Positions 44,395 to 55,800 of a stretch of DNA of 64,000 nucleotides are shown in pieces; within the stretch, counting starts at the first letter, position 1; each line of letters starts with the position of its first letter. The stretch covers positions 18,768,247-18,832,246 of the forward strand of contig OY735212.1 in NCBI GenBank assembly GCA_963457665.1, written 5' to 3'. The notes under the pieces were generated by a model that did no database searches, had not been told where the DNA came from, and saw nothing but the letters and a program-made list of their open reading frames with translations. This stretch comes from Thysanoteuthis rhombus. Taxonomy: Eukaryota; Mollusca; Cephalopoda; Oegopsida; Thysanoteuthidae. The translations under genes and the position numbers were made by a program.

Positions 44395-44682
44395 TTGAAA
44401 CTGTACTTGAAATTATTCCTACAGCAGCCCCATTTTGTTAAATTATTTATTCTATTCACATTATTTAGGCCAAATGTAACATTCATCAAGCAATAACTGG
44501 AGATCATTTCAAAAAGAGTTTCAAATGATATAACACAATTCATTATTATATATACATATATATGACTTATAAACTGCATTACATTATATATATATACCTA
44601 ATACATAATTGCGTATTATTATATAGAAATTTATTTGAGATGATTTCCTGTTGTTACTAAGTTAATGTATCACTCGCCGCAG
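44395..44682. mobile_element. Two opposed family E fragments
   Basis: The plus-orientation segment 44395-44555 has CAGCAGCCCCATTTTGTTAA, TTATTCTATTCACATTATTT and GGAGATCATTTCAAAAAGAG. The minus-orientation segment 44567-44682 has CATAATTGCGTATTATTATA, ATTTATTTGAGATGATTTCC and AATGTATCACTCGCC. Both match the non-tRNA body of the SINE-like family E. Confidence 0.6.
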
Positions 44683-44704
44683 ATATGTAAATATGTCAAT
44701 ATAT

Positions 44705-45025
44705 AAGTGCCATGTTGAAAGAGATAGATAAACCAAGAATAAACGAGATAGGAATTTGGTGTGAAAGTGGTTATTTGGTTATTTGTGCCTTTGCATTAAA
44801 GATGGCTGTTTTTCTCAATGATAAGATCATTGCTACATTGAAGTGGCTACCCTATTGGTGGCAAGTTTGATTCTTGAAGCAGCCCCATTTTCTTTGATTG
44901 TTTATTCTATTTACATTGTCTGGGGCGAGTAATGAATGAACTATGGAAAAACAGGAATTCATCTCAAATAAGTTTCTATATAATAAAAAGCAATTCGTAA
45001 TTCATTCTGTTTGACTAAATCTGTC
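44705..45025 (+). mobile_element. Family E SINE-like repeat, full-length copy
   Basis: The leader is GTTGAAAGAGATAGATAAAC and AAGAATAAACGAGATAGG. A decayed tRNA-like head follows (about 44808-44890: GATGGCTGTTTTTCTCAATG, CCTATTGGTGGCAAGTTTGA). The body is TTGTTTATTCTATTTACATT and GGAATTCATCTCAAATAAGT, ending TTCGTAATTCATTCTG. The head is more degenerate than at 21614-21703. Confidence 0.65.
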
Positions 45026-46265
45026 CATTTCTTAATACGTACATATATATATATCAATGATATATCTTTATTCAAAAATAACTTTTGTAATAAAATTAGG
45101 GTAGTTGTAATTTTGAAATTCATTATTTATTAAAAATCAGAAGTGCTCAATGTATTACCAAAATAGTATGGAGCAATATTTTAAAGTTATAGAGGATTAG
45201 AGAAAAAAAAAACCTTTATGGTAAATCCATTTTTTGTTTCGGGACATTGAGAAAACTTGCTCTGCCACTGAGCCAGACTAACCTAAAATTGGTAAATATA
45301 GGAGCCAGTCCAAGAGCAATGGTTTGCAGGTTAGTTTTGTGAACCATCTATTAATGAGTTTTTTTCTTCTTTGCTTATTGCACCACTATTATGGATCTGT
45401 ACTTGTTCACTCTGGTCTCTCTCTGGTTTTGGTGACTGCAGTCCAAAATAAATGTCTTTATTCCTGTAAACTCCTTTGCGAGCATAAGGCCACATTTCAG
45501 TTTCAATAGTAAGTAGATTTTACTTGTGGTGTGGCTGGCCCTACACCCCAAATGGACTGCCTTACAGAGCTGAAGCGCTCCAACTACCCTGTAATTTTAC
45601 CGTTAGTTGGAAAGAAAAGTGAATTCATCCATTTCCCAAGGGCATTAGTGTGACATGAATGTAATCAGCCTTCACTAATGCACAAACTCAGTTTGTTGAT
45701 TCCATTTTTGTTGTCATGCTACTCGAACCCTCTGTCTAAAATAGACCCTCCACTTGTTTCTCTGCAGATTATTCACATCTTGAAATGCTTTTTTCGGGTT
45801 CATCTAAGAATAATTTTCAGTTTCTTTTATTGTTAACAATCTGGCAACTTGTCTGCTGCTAAAGGCATTAGAATTTTGTAAGAGCTTAGAATAGAAACGA
45901 CAAGATAGATTTTTACCTGTTGTTGATTTAAGGCCTCCTCTTTTATGCATACCTGTCAGATTTGGACATATGATTGAAGCGCAGGCTTGAAATAAAAACC
46001 GTCAATCAAAAAGTTGATACTCGCCTGAAAAATGAGCCTAGAATAAACATTTATTTGTACTTTTTAGATCTGAGCTACAAACTAACTTGCATTCAGGAAT
46101 TTTTTTACGAAGATCAGGAAATTGAGCCCAGATTTTGATGTATCTTTGAGAATTATGCACTGACTTGAATTTGATCTGTTCTTTAGAACTTGAAATTCTC
46201 AAATATATTTTGGATTTTAAACAGATATCTAACTACAGAAATACTTTGAACGATGTCATTTTGAT
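45026..46265. other. No recognised gene; one A-box-like word
   Basis: AT-rich spacer. On the minus strand at about 45252-45277, TGGCTCAGTGGCAGAGCAAG matches a tRNA A box, but no B box or cloverleaf follows. Confidence 0.4.
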
Positions 46266-46426
46266 TAGTGTGGGTTTTTATTTAGTACAGTTTAGATATC
46301 ACCGTACAAATTAATGCAAGTAAGTATAAGCTGAAAACAAAAATGCATTGAATTATAATAAGACCTTGAAGTGTATGGAAAATTTTGGAATGAATTTGCA
46401 GTAGCAATCAAGGTATACCTGTATTC
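46266..46426 (+). repeat. Family K repeat copy
   Basis: This is the partner of 16826-16991 (ACAAATTAATG, GAATTATAATAAGACCTTGA, GAAAATTTTGGAATGAATTT, AATCAAGGTATACCTGT). Confidence 0.6.
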
Positions 46427-46999
46427 TTGCCAGAATTCCGTTGAATAGGAGTGTTTCAATCATTGTGTATGGTATAATTGGACTGATTTCCATATTTTGT
46501 TGTATGTTTTTTACAACGTTTCTACTGTGTATCCTCAAGCCTTCCTCAAAGGTCTTTCATATTCTAGAATGTTGTATCCCCCTACATACATATTCCAGAG
46601 ATACAATAGCTGGAGGAGAGTTACATATGAGGGGACACACATGCTACCCAAAAATTAAATTTGACATTAACTGTAGAATAGTGAAAAGTCTGACCTTCTA
46701 AATCTCTGACCATTGAGACATAGCCTAATAAGAGTCATGGCTGCAGTATCTACTAATACATTGACCATGGTGATTTTCTTGTTTCTCTTCCGCTTAAAGT
46801 TAACAATTTTTCTGTTAAAAATATCTCCTATCTACCATTTTAAATGATGGACCCTTCCATTATAACAGGTTTTTGTTATATTCTGTTTTAAATTCTTCAA
46901 AAAGAATTTGGTTACGAGAAGTCTCCACATTTTAAAAGTTCACTTCATGTCATTTTTTCACGATTTCGAAAAAAAGAGAAAAGCAAAAGTAGTTTGTTT
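46427..46999. other. No recognised feature
   Basis: Unique-looking spacer with a short membrane-like 86-codon frame (46441-46701). It shows no supporting gene structure. Confidence 0.4.
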
Positions 47000-47215
47000 G
47001 TGAAACATCATAGAGGTAGTGCACACTCTCTTCCACACCCGAGTCTCCTGTACCTCCCACCACCAACTTCCAATGACTCAGCCTCAATTGAATACTCTCC
47101 TCACAATTTTTGGGTTTTTTGAATGCTATAAAATTTTCCTCTATAAATGAATAGTAATTGCCTTTTTGCTTAACACCATTTCGGCTAATGAAAGTTTCTC
47201 ATAGAAAAGCTCTAC
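47000..47215 (+). repeat. Family F repeat copy
   Basis: CCACCACCAACTTCCAATGA, CTCAGCC, AATGAATAGTAATTGCCTTT and TTGCTTAACACCATTTCGGC match 22260-22450 in order. Confidence 0.5.
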
Positions 47216-47402
47216 CTTCAGATAATGAAGATATCTTTACATCCATGAATTTTCTCCCAGGCATTAACTTTTCATTATTAATGGAAATTTGTATTTGTTT
47301 GTTTTTATAGTGGTATGAAATATACATCCAAAGTCATTTGATTATTTCTGGGCTAAACTATTGAAAATCTCCAATACTGAAGCAGGAGGTACTTATTCAG
47401 AT

Positions 47403-47656
47403 CAGGGTAGCCAGATTTGGCTACAATGGGAGAGAAACCTTGGATTATCTCGACTTTCCCAAACCAGGCATTAGGATAGGGTCAATCTTGTAAATTCAAG
47501 CAAGTCTTGAAGCAATGGTCCAAAACCAGCCTCTTGAGGCGAGCCCCACTTCCAGACTTGATTTCTAAATTTAACCCTATTCTACTGCTTGTTTTGGGTA
47601 AGTCTCCGAGATGAAACTTGGATTATCTCACCTTTTGGCCAAATTTGGCAACCCTG
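47403..47656. mobile_element. Foldback element, about 254 bp, nearly all arms
   Basis: The left arm starts CAGGGTAGCCAGATTTGGCT, then CTTGGATTATCTCGACTTTC, CCAAACCAGGCATTAGGATA and CAAGTCTTGAAG. The reverse complement of the right end starts CAGGGTTGCCAAATTTGGCC, then GAGATAATCCAAG, GACTTACCCAAAACAAGCAG and CAAGTCTGGAAG. The arms meet near 47520-47545 around CCTCTTGAGG, so almost the whole element pairs with itself. No open frame. It is probably a MITE or foldback element with a CAGGGT(A/T)GCC terminus; the superfamily is uncertain. Confidence 0.75.
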
Positions 47657-48093
47657 TTTCAAGTATCTATTTATTTGAAGAGTTGAGTTTGCGATTTCAA
47701 TCATGGAAAATCTCAGATTTCCAAAAAATCATTCTGATTCCATAAAAGGATGGCAGGTTCTAGAAGTAGGGCAGTGAGAAAAAAAAAATGACTGGATATT
47801 TTCATCTAAAAATAAGTTTTTTTTTCATGCCAGTCATGAATCCTATCTAACATAAAAAAATGATGGGTTGAACAAAAAATGGAGAGTTCGGGGGGGGGGG
47901 GTTGTTTTCCTGGTGACCATAAAAATGGATGTTTTTTCTGTGTTGCAAGTCATAAATCGGACTATTTAACAAAATTCACGGATATTCAGTTATAAATATT
48001 CGGAAAGACTCCATGAACAAAAGATGAAAGTTTTCCAGACCCACTGTAAAAAATAGGTTAATGGATTAATAAAATACCTCCCCCTCAACATTA
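47657..48093. other. No recognised feature
   Basis: AT-rich spacer with a G run at 47890-47900. Confidence 0.4.
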
Positions 48094-48690
48094 TTGCTTT
48101 CCACTCTCTTTCTAAAGTTGTATTCTGTCTCTTTCTATTTCTCTCACACTCTTTCTATATATTTCTCTTTCTTTATCTCCGTTTCTCTCCCTATCCCCGT
48201 TTCTCTCTCTTCATCTCATTTCTCTCTTTTCCCTCATCTTCATCACTCTCTCTTTTTGTTTTTATTTCCTTCTCTATCTTTCTCTTCCTCTCTTTCTCTT
48301 CTCTTTCTAATTTTTTCCTCCTCTTCCTTTCTCGCTATCACTCTCTTCCTCTCTCTCTATCACTCTCTTCCTCCCTTTCTATTACTCTCTTCCTCCCTTT
48401 CTATTATTCTCTTCCTCCCTTTCTATTACTCTCTTCCTCCCTTTCTATTACTCTCTTCCTCCCTTTCTATTACTCTCTTCCTCCCTTTCTATTACTCTCT
48501 TCCTCCCTTTCTATCACTCTCTTCCTCCCTTTCTATCACTCTCTTCCTCCCTTTCTATTACTCTCTTCCTCCCTTTCTATTACTCTCTTCCTCCCTTTCT
48601 ATTACACTCTTCCTCCCTTTCTATTACTCTCTTCCTCCCTTTCTATTACTCTTCTTGTCCCTCTTTCTTCCATTCTTTCTCTTTCCCATC
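48094..48690. repeat. Pyrimidine tract with a 22-bp minisatellite
   Basis: From about 48340 to 48655 a 22-bp unit (CTCTTCCTCCCTTTCTATTA plus CT) is repeated about 14 times, with a TATCACT variant in several units. Because 22 is not a multiple of 3, all frames cycle every 66 bp. This creates a 200-codon frame with a 22-residue periodic pattern (SSSLSITLFLPFYYSLPPFL). That frame is an artefact. Confidence 0.9.
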
Positions 48691-49140
48691 TTCTAAATAT
48701 TTTTTACTAAGTTTAGTTTAATTTAATTTTATAATTTTCCTCCTTTAACCCAATGCAGAGTTTTGGGGGCACCAAAAGTGATTTAATTGTGGGTGTGTCA
48801 AGGGAGAGATAGCTTATTCCTCTTCAGCCTGGCTTGAATGTGGACTAGAGTCCAGTCTGCCCTCCTACTTACACATCGCTGGGGGGGGGGGGAGCAGATG
48901 GATTTAGATGTTTTCAGGGGGCATGACTGTGAAGTAAACACAAATTGTCACAGCTATTTTTTTTTCTGCGCTTTTGATCGTTTGGTCACTTCGGGCCCTA
49001 GTTTGGAGGGCCCTTAAAATCAGCATTCATAATCCTGGTTTTTAACCCAACTTCTGGCATTGGTGGGAAATAAAAGTACCTCAGCATTGAGCCACATCAT
49101 TTTTGTATTCTCACTTTTTGATATATATATATGTATATTT
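48691..49140. other. No recognised feature
   Basis: Spacer with a G run near 48880-48892 and a T run near 48958. Nothing else supportable. Confidence 0.4.
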
Positions 49141-49275
49141 TTTAGAAGCCGTCAACATTGGTTTTTTCAGCTTTTCAGTGAGTCTAGCTATCTATGTGCT
49201 TTGTGTACAGGTCACTCCAATGGAGCTACAGGGCTGTAAATTTAAACATTTATTCCCTATTATGTCTAATATTAT
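49141..49275 (+). repeat. Family A partial copy
   Basis: TAGAAGCCGTCAACATTGGT with TTTTTCAGCTTTTCAGTGAG, CACTCCAATGGAGCTACAGG and TTTATTCCCTATTATGTCTA are the first third of family A. It keeps a TAGAA(A/G)CCGTCAA-like left terminus. It is cut off where a CT-rich tract begins. Confidence 0.75.
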
Positions 49276-49279
49276 CATG

Positions 49280-49612
49280 TCTTCCTTTCCTTTTCTCTCT
49301 CTCTCTTTCTATCCTCCTCTTCTTTTTTCTATCTCAATGTTAGTCCCTTTTCTTTCTTTATTTTATTCTTCTCTTGCCATTCTTTCCTCCTCTTTCTGTC
49401 ATTCATTTCCTCATTCTCATCCTCTCTCCTTTTCTCTCCCTTGTCATTTCTCTCTCTCTCTCTCTCTTTCTTCCTTTTCTCTCTCTCTCTTTCTTCCTTT
49501 TCTCTCTCTCTCTCTTATCCTTTCTTCTTTTTCTCTCTCTCTCATGTCCTTTCTTCTTTTTTTTCTCTTGTCCTTTCTCCTTTTTACTCTCCCTCTCTCT
49601 CTCTCCCTCCAC
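49280..49612. repeat. Pyrimidine-rich tract
   Basis: (CT)n and TTCC-rich sequence. Overlapping frames on both strands here are composition-driven. Confidence 0.85.
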
Positions 49613-50838
49613 CTCCCATGATGATGGGCCCTACATTAAGCAACAAACATTCTCCCAATGGCATTAATGCAAATGAAAATTTGACATCTTTATTGCCTTT
49701 CTCTTTTTTATACCTCACCTGTTTCAAGCCTTTTTTTTCTCCTGATGTACTTCATTCACTGCACTAGGATCTACAAATAAATTCTGATTTCAGAGAACTA
49801 CTATATAAAATACATGACAACACAGCAATATATTAGGATAAAGAAAAAACACACAAAATAGGACGTGAATTTTTATAAACACATTTGTTTTCTGCCTTCT
49901 TTTACATCATAAAAGAAATATAAAAGCAAATACAGATATACATAAGTATGTGTATGTAATTATGTATATAATGGATATATTGCATGTTCAAAAATAAATA
50001 CATTTGAGTGAATATATACATACACACACTCTTTTATGTACATCTCTGGATACATAAGCATATATTGCAACACTTTTCAATGAGCGCACAGATACCTCCC
50101 TTTGATCTGTATTAACTCACTTCCCCATGAGAGCAAGATGTGACACAGGATCAGTTTAATATGGGGCTCCATACGGAGAGCTTGAGAATTGCTCCAGTCC
50201 TTGCAACTGGTGTTACGCAGGCATCAGGACAAGCCCGACCCATCCCATTTAGAGCAATGGGAAAGTGCTGCCCCGGTGCTTACTGATCCCCGCCCCCTCA
50301 GACTGGGCAGAGTTTTTTATTTTTGAATCCTGGGCTTCTTGCACAAAGAATTCACTACTCTATGCAGATACTATACTTTGATTCTAGGCAGAAGACCAGG
50401 GAGCAACATTTTGCACCCTAGCAGAGCACCCAGATTCTCTGATACTAGCCAGAAGTGCTGATCGATATATAAATAATCCCATCAATTCTGACAGGTACTA
50501 TGATTGCATACATAGCCATATATCCAGTGATAACATCCTAAGATATACAATGTATATATATGCAATGCAAAACGTGTTTTGTATGTAAGCATGCATATAA
50601 ACTTACACACATGCAAATTTCTGTGCCCCTTTATAGTCACTCCAGATTTATATCCCCGATGACACTACCAGCAAAATTCAAGATCGGTTTGCATTAGTTC
50701 CATATTTTAGAGATAATAAAACATAACATAAGGGCTGTCCTTGTTTGTTTTATTGACGAAAAGGGTTCATAAATTTAGAAAGAAGGAAACACATACTTCC
50801 TGTTTTGCCAATAAATCTAAGTTTCTGGAAAATAATAA
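49613..50838. other. No recognised feature
   Basis: Unique-looking AT-rich DNA. The 50170-50300 stretch (GCAGGCATCAGGACAAGCCC) weakly echoes 42800-42850 (GGCGTCAGGGATTGATCC). Confidence 0.4.
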
Positions 50839-51232
50839 CTGGTCAGGTTGGTTACTCAATAGTAACTTTCATGCAGCCAGTTTATTTTGGTAGCATACTG
50901 TGTTAGGTATGATCAATTAAAAAATTGGTAAAAGGGATGACCAATGGATAAGTTACTCCTCTCACCTTCTGTTGGGCTATGATCACTAAAAAAAAACTTT
51001 AATCTAGCATAAACTTACATTTTGAATTCAACCTCAATCTAAAAAAACAGATGGGGAGGGGTGAAAAAAATTATTTTTTCTAGACCTAATGAGGAGTTAA
51101 TGTTTGTATTTTCAGCCCTGTAGCTCCTATGATGAAGCCTGTGCACATGATTTATACAACCATAGCCAGTGAAACTTGAAAACTGAAGAAACCTGTATAA
51201 GCAGTTTTGATGACGTTTTCTATAACGTCATT
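50839..51232 (-). repeat. Family A repeat copy
   Basis: CTGGTCAGGTTGGTTACTCA, ATCAATTAAAAAATTGGTAA, AAGTTACTCCTCTCACCTTC, AGACCTAATGAGGAGTTAAT and GAAACTTGAAAACTGAAGAA follow the family in minus order. It ends at a degenerate GACGTTTTCTATAA. The segment with AAACTAAGGGATCAA is deleted. Confidence 0.8.
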
Positions 51233-51566
51233 TCCAATGCTGGCCTTTCTCTTTCCTTTTTGAGAGCATATTTGTTGACCTACTGTTTGAACTTGCCTGA
51301 AAAGATATGTGAAAAAATGATGTCAAACATATATTTATATGCATGGATTTATGAGCTGACAAAGTTGATACTTCCAGGATAAACAAACACACCATTGTTT
51401 ACAGGATTTGATATTTTTCATCCTTTCCAGCTGGACATTATTATAATCCCTGGATAAAAAAATTAGAAATACTGATTTTTATCAAGAAGAAAAACAAGAC
51501 CGTTCAAAAAATATTTTGAAAGAGATATACATGTAACAACACTGAAAAATTTGTACATATTTGTCA
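51233..51566. other. No recognised feature
   Basis: Short AT-rich spacer between family A and a LINE fragment. Confidence 0.4.
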
Positions 51567-51804
51567 GTCAATGGCAATAGGTTGGTCATGTTACAAGAAT
51601 GGTGGACAACCGATGGACATCACAACTCATAACATGGATCCCCAGAGATCACATGTGCAACTGAGGCCGGTAGAATACAAGATGCAGAAATAAACTACAT
51701 AAGTTCAGAAAGTATTGGCTCCGCAATTACCATGATAGAGAGGTCTGGCTAATTCTGTTGAAAGTCAATGTCCAATGACAGGCGATAAAAGACTGATGAT
51801 TATG
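51567..51804 (+). pseudogene. RTE-like LINE 3' fragment, short
   Basis: The nucleotide sequence follows the other LINE copies: GGCAATAGGTTGGTCATG, ACAACCGATGGACATCACAA, CATGGATCCCCAGAGATCAC, AGAAAGTATTGGCTCCG and GAGAGGTCTGGCTAATTCTG. It ends GACTGATGATTATGA. Stops and a frameshift break the frame, and only the last third of the C-terminal tail remains. It does not lie in family A. Confidence 0.8.
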
Positions 51805-52761
51805 AATGTAAATTCAAATGTATAGAAACTTTCAAAACATGAAAGACTGAAATGGAATTTGAGTGTCACACATCGATATTCCAATAACCTGGTGCCATAT
51901 AAAAATATTTCTTTGTTGTACAAATGATTTTAAAAAGTGAATAGTATATTTATGTAAAGAGAATCGAAATATATATTGAATGTCAATTTGGTTCTAATAC
52001 CAAACACCTTACAGGGAATACAACCAGTTCACCAAAAATATTATTTCACTGAAAATTTTTTTATCTTCTCTTGAAAATATTAACGAACGAGGCATCATCA
52101 ATCATTCCTTACAAGAAATTTGATTTTTATCATTATAATTATTTTTTTAACTAGTATTTTCTTTCATCTTCATCTCTTGTTGCCCTGAAGCAAAAAAGGG
52201 ATGCGAGTTCAATCTCACCAATAGCTTTTCCTTTATTCCCGATCCGTGCTGTTTACTCCCTGCCATAGACTGATGCCAAGAATGAGCGTTGATGAAAAAG
52301 AAACCAAAAGGAAGAAAAAATACTAGCCAAAAGTTACTACTTTTAATGGTTTGACAATGCTGTATCTAAAAAAAAAATTAGAGATAATAATCGTATGATA
52401 TATGTTCTGGCTTCTTCTGTATTATAAGATGTGGTTTCAGAGTCTTTCTCAGACTTCTACCAAAGCAAAGGCAAGAAATCCTGAAAGGATTAAGCCATAT
52501 GTGAAAACAATGAGTACTTTTATATGCAGATGAGAAAGCATCTTCAAACAGATTGTGGTAAATTGTTTGCAGATTAATACATCCACTTATCAATTCATAC
52601 ACCTTAATCCCTATGTTAGATACTTGGAAATTCTCCTTTTTTTTCTTCTTAGCATCATACAAGTATACATTGACATACCTTTTCTCAAATGGTTATTTTC
52701 ATCACAGTGAGTGTGTAAAGTGGTGGAAATGGTGGTTCAGGGGATACATGTGTAAACGGTT
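51805..52761. other. No recognised feature
   Basis: AT-rich spacer. A B-box-like GCGAGTTCAATCTCACC word at about 52203 has no A box upstream. The 94-codon minus-strand frame at 52378-52662 carries no motif. Confidence 0.45.
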
Positions 52762-53272
52762 TATCATTATCATCAGCAGCCTTTTAGCATCTGTCATTGG
52801 ACATAGACCTTCCACAAGATTTGCCAGACCTCTCTATCATGGTCATCACGGAGCCAGTACTTTTTGAATTTATCTAGTTGGTCATGCAATCTAACTTTCT
52901 GTTGGCCACAATTTTGCAAATGATCTCTGGGGATCCACATTGGGAGTTGTGATGTCCTGCAGTTGTCTGACATTTTTGCAGCATACCCGTTGCCAATTGC
53001 ATTTTCTAATAGTTTCAATGATATCTTGGAATGCTGTCTTGTGATCTCTCCATGTGAGGTTGAGCATGATTCTCTTTTGTGCAAGTTGCATGATTCTCAG
53101 TTTGTAGGTCAATCTCTTAGTTAGGTTTGATGTTTCAGTTCCATTGGTGACTATCGGGAGGATCCATTGGTTGTATACCTTTCTTTTCAGGACTAATGAG
53201 ATTTTCTCAGTCTTGAAAGTCCAGTTTGCTCTACCAAAAGCTTGCCAACCTAGTGTGATTCTTTGCTTCATT
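52762..53272 (-). pseudogene. RTE-like LINE 3' fragment, longest RT portion
   Basis: The minus strand encodes QRITLGWQAFGRANWTFKTE, ISLVLKRKVYNQWILPIVTN, GTETSNLTKRLTYKLRIMQL, AQKRIMLNLTWRDHKTA and DIIETIRKCNWQR. A frameshift follows, and then SQLPMWIPRDHLQN, KVRLHDQLDKFKKYWLRDD and EVWQILWKVYVQ. This is the end of the RT (thumb region) plus the C-terminal tail of an endonuclease-reverse transcriptase. The palm with the catalytic aspartates is absent. The tail in minus orientation is GATGATAATGAT. It is not nested in family A. Confidence 0.88.
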
Positions 53273-54834
53273 TTATTTTTTTACAGTGTATACCTACTTT
53301 TAAGTTTTTTGTATGTCCCAAAACAACCACAAAATCAGTGTCCTTTGTCTGCCTGATGGATAAGTTTATTTTGTTGTACATTGAGAAGTTATAGCAATTC
53401 AAAACCTTGGTTTTCGAAAGAAAGAAAAATGAAGAATGTGTTTAGAATAGTAATAAAAGAGTCTTGGAATTAACGAAAAGAATTTATTTGGTACTACTTG
53501 ACTGGTATTTAAGAATCAACATGCTATAAAAGTGTACTAATACTTTTTAAAATTTTCCCAATAAATTCTGACGTTGTTCAGCAAGACTTTTGAGAAATTT
53601 ATCTTATATTGGTTACCGTATGACAAAGTTTTTAACTTATACTTCCTGCTTGGTGTCTTCACTTAAAATTCTTCTTCTGTAACTTTTTTTTTAAAACTCT
53701 GTTGACTATTTCCTTCCTTCCTCCCCTCCTTCCCCTTGTGCTTATTTCATGTCTCTTTAGAAGTTGTCTTTACAAATCTTTGTTCATCTCTCGGCACTAT
53801 TTTCATTATGATTTACGTTTTTGATAATCAAATTCTTTGCAGTGCACAATCCATAAAGGCTAGTGAACAGTATGCTTGAGACTAAATTTATCTTCCTCAA
53901 GAGGATTTTCTGAGTTTTACATTTTTGAAACATAATCTTCAATGAAAGAGAAAATTTTCGAGGAAACAAAAAACAAGCAAAACCAAAAATCAGGAAGGAA
54001 GATGAGAAGTAAAATAATCCAAAAATGCATCAAATCATTAGAATATTTGTCAACATTTTAGTTTTGTATTATCATTTTAAAAATTTTAATGTTTAGTCTG
54101 TTTGCTGATTTGAATACTGTTTATTTCTTTGTTATTTTTCAATGATACATTTATTTGAAAAATTTTCTAATTTACTTCTTTATTAATCTTTTTATTCCGA
54201 TCTTTTCTCGATACAATTTTCTGAGCTTGTTTATAAATAGAATGCGCAGCTTGAATTCTCCGATGCTGGATCTGATAGAAAATTCCCACTTGATTTAAAA
54301 AAAAAAAAAAAAAAAAAATTTTCTGTCCAATCCGCTCGCTCGATTCCTCCCACCACTCCTCCTGCCACACATTCCTTGACAAGTTCACCAATCACCAAAC
54401 TTCAATCTCATCGATTGATCGATCGCAAATACACAAATACGATTTGCGAGAGAATTAACGACCTGAATTCCAAATGCAGTTCACTAATGGGAAAGGAAAC
54501 GGTGAGCCACATTCTCATTTGTAATCAAAGTTTTATAGCGTTGTCCCTTCCGAGGTTTCGTTTGTCTAATTATCACCAGCCTCAAGTTTTTTTTTTCTTT
54601 TCTGTTTTACTTTAGTTCATTTGTTTGTTTATTTTCCCTTTTCATCAGTGTTTTTGTTCTTCCTTTGTCATCACTGCAAAAAATGTGGAGCTTCAACTCA
54701 CAGATCTGGATCAAGGATTTCTTTTTGAAAGCAATTGTTGATTAGAATAATTCTGTTATCATAGATGATGTTGACACTCAGTGGTTCTGATTGGAAAACT
54801 AAGGTGAAATTTAAATTTTCTGGCATGGATTGAG
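53273..54834. other. No recognised gene; a poly-A run inside
   Basis: AT-rich sequence with about 21 consecutive A at 54298-54318. A (GATC)-rich stretch, CATCGATTGATCGATCG, is at 54408-54424. Short frames only. Confidence 0.45.
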
Positions 54835-55025
54835 CCTTAAATTCATGAACCACTTGAAAACGCTGTGGAACTCTTCAATGGATGGAATTTTAAAAACTCT
54901 TTTGAGAATTGAATTGAAAAAAAAATTTCAAATTTATCAAAGTGTGACGGATGTAACTTTAATCAGACGTTTCTTCTCTTGAATTGAAATTAAGATTCCC
55001 TTGTATGAATTCAAGAGTCAGGATT
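54835..55025 (+). repeat. Family B repeat copy
   Basis: CCTTAAATTCATGAACCACT, GTGGAACTCTTCAATGGATG, GATGTAACTTTAATCAGACG and CCTTGTATGAATTCAAGAGT give the full order of family B. This copy shows AAATTCATGAA at the start and TGAATTCAAGAG at the end, so the family may have short inverted ends. Confidence 0.7.
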
Positions 55026-55234
55026 TCTCTACTTGATTAGTGAGTTAAATTGATTTCATCGCTTCTATTGCCGCTGTGTTTACTCTTCAAATTCCAAATA
55101 TTAGCTCAAAATCCAAGACAAAACTTAAATTCTTCATTCAATCTCTACCTCAATAAGCTTATAATCTCATGATAGGAAGACAATTTTTTCAGTCAATCAA
55201 TAAAAGTTCAATTGAATGGTTCTAACCCCATAAT
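55026..55234. other. No recognised feature
   Basis: Short spacer. Confidence 0.35.
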
Positions 55235-55680
55235 CGTTTGTTGTAACTATGAACCAAAACTGTTACCAAAGCTATCAACATAGGTCGCTTCAGTTTTAAG
55301 TGGGTCTGGATGGCTATTCAACTATGTACGAATCGCATATTCAGACCATGCGTATAGAGTTAGAGGGCTGAAAAATTGAATGTCAACTCCTTATAATGTC
55401 TAGAAAAAACACTTTTTTTTTGTTCTTTAATAATTAGTAGCGGGTTTAATTTGCAAATCGAGTTTTTGCAAAATTAGTCATTGAGTTAGTGACTGGCAGT
55501 GTTCAGACTTGTTTTTTTGAAAATTTGGACTCTTTTTAGTGATCACTACCCAACAAAAGGCAGGAAAAGTAACTTATCCTTTGATACCCCCCTTTTTTTT
55601 TCAATTTTTAATTGATCATCCTAAACTGGCGTGCTGGTCATGTGACGGTCTCTCCTGATTGACTAAGCAGACCTGTTGAG
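55235..55680 (+). repeat. Family A repeat copy
   Basis: GAACCAAAACTGTTACCAAA, ATAGGTCGCTTCAGTTTTAA, CCTTATAATGTCTAGAAAAA, TGGACTCTTTTTAGTGATCA and CTACCCAACAAAAGGCAGGA follow the family in order. It ends GTCATGTGACGGTCTCTCCT and GATTGACTAAGCAGACC. Confidence 0.8.
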
Positions 55681-55715
55681 CTCTGTGTTTCCATTAATTG
55701 ATAAAATCAAAAAAG

Positions 55716-55800
55716 ATCTTGTCAGTCCCTCAACAGAAGCCATCATGTGACCAATATCTTTTGGCAGCATGTCATGTTAGGGGTGTTCAATTAAAAAATG
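55716..55800 (-). repeat. Family A end facing the previous copy
   Basis: TCTTGTCAGTCCCTCAACAG, AAGCCATCATGTGACCAATA, CTTTTGGCAGCATGTCATGT and TCAATTAAAAAATG are the first 85 bases of family A in minus orientation. With the copy just upstream it forms an inverted pair separated by about 35 bp. Confidence 0.7.

Noticed and set aside
45252..45277. tRNA A box on the minus strand
   Set aside because: TGGCTCAGTGGCAGAGCAAG is a good match, but no B box or cloverleaf follows.
48094..48696. Longest frame in the window, 200 codons
   Set aside because: It is entirely a product of the 22-bp pyrimidine minisatellite, whose 66-bp cycle gives a periodic Ser/Leu/Phe/Pro pattern. No codon bias, start context or domain supports a gene.
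49103..49621. 172-codon plus-strand frame
   Set aside because: It begins in a (TA)n patch, crosses a family A fragment and ends in a CT-rich tract. Composition explains its openness.
52894..53271. Host gene encoding a reverse-transcriptase-like protein
   Set aside because: The frame lacks the catalytic palm, breaks by frameshift before the tail and ends in a TGA-type repeat like the other copies, so it is a dead LINE fragment.
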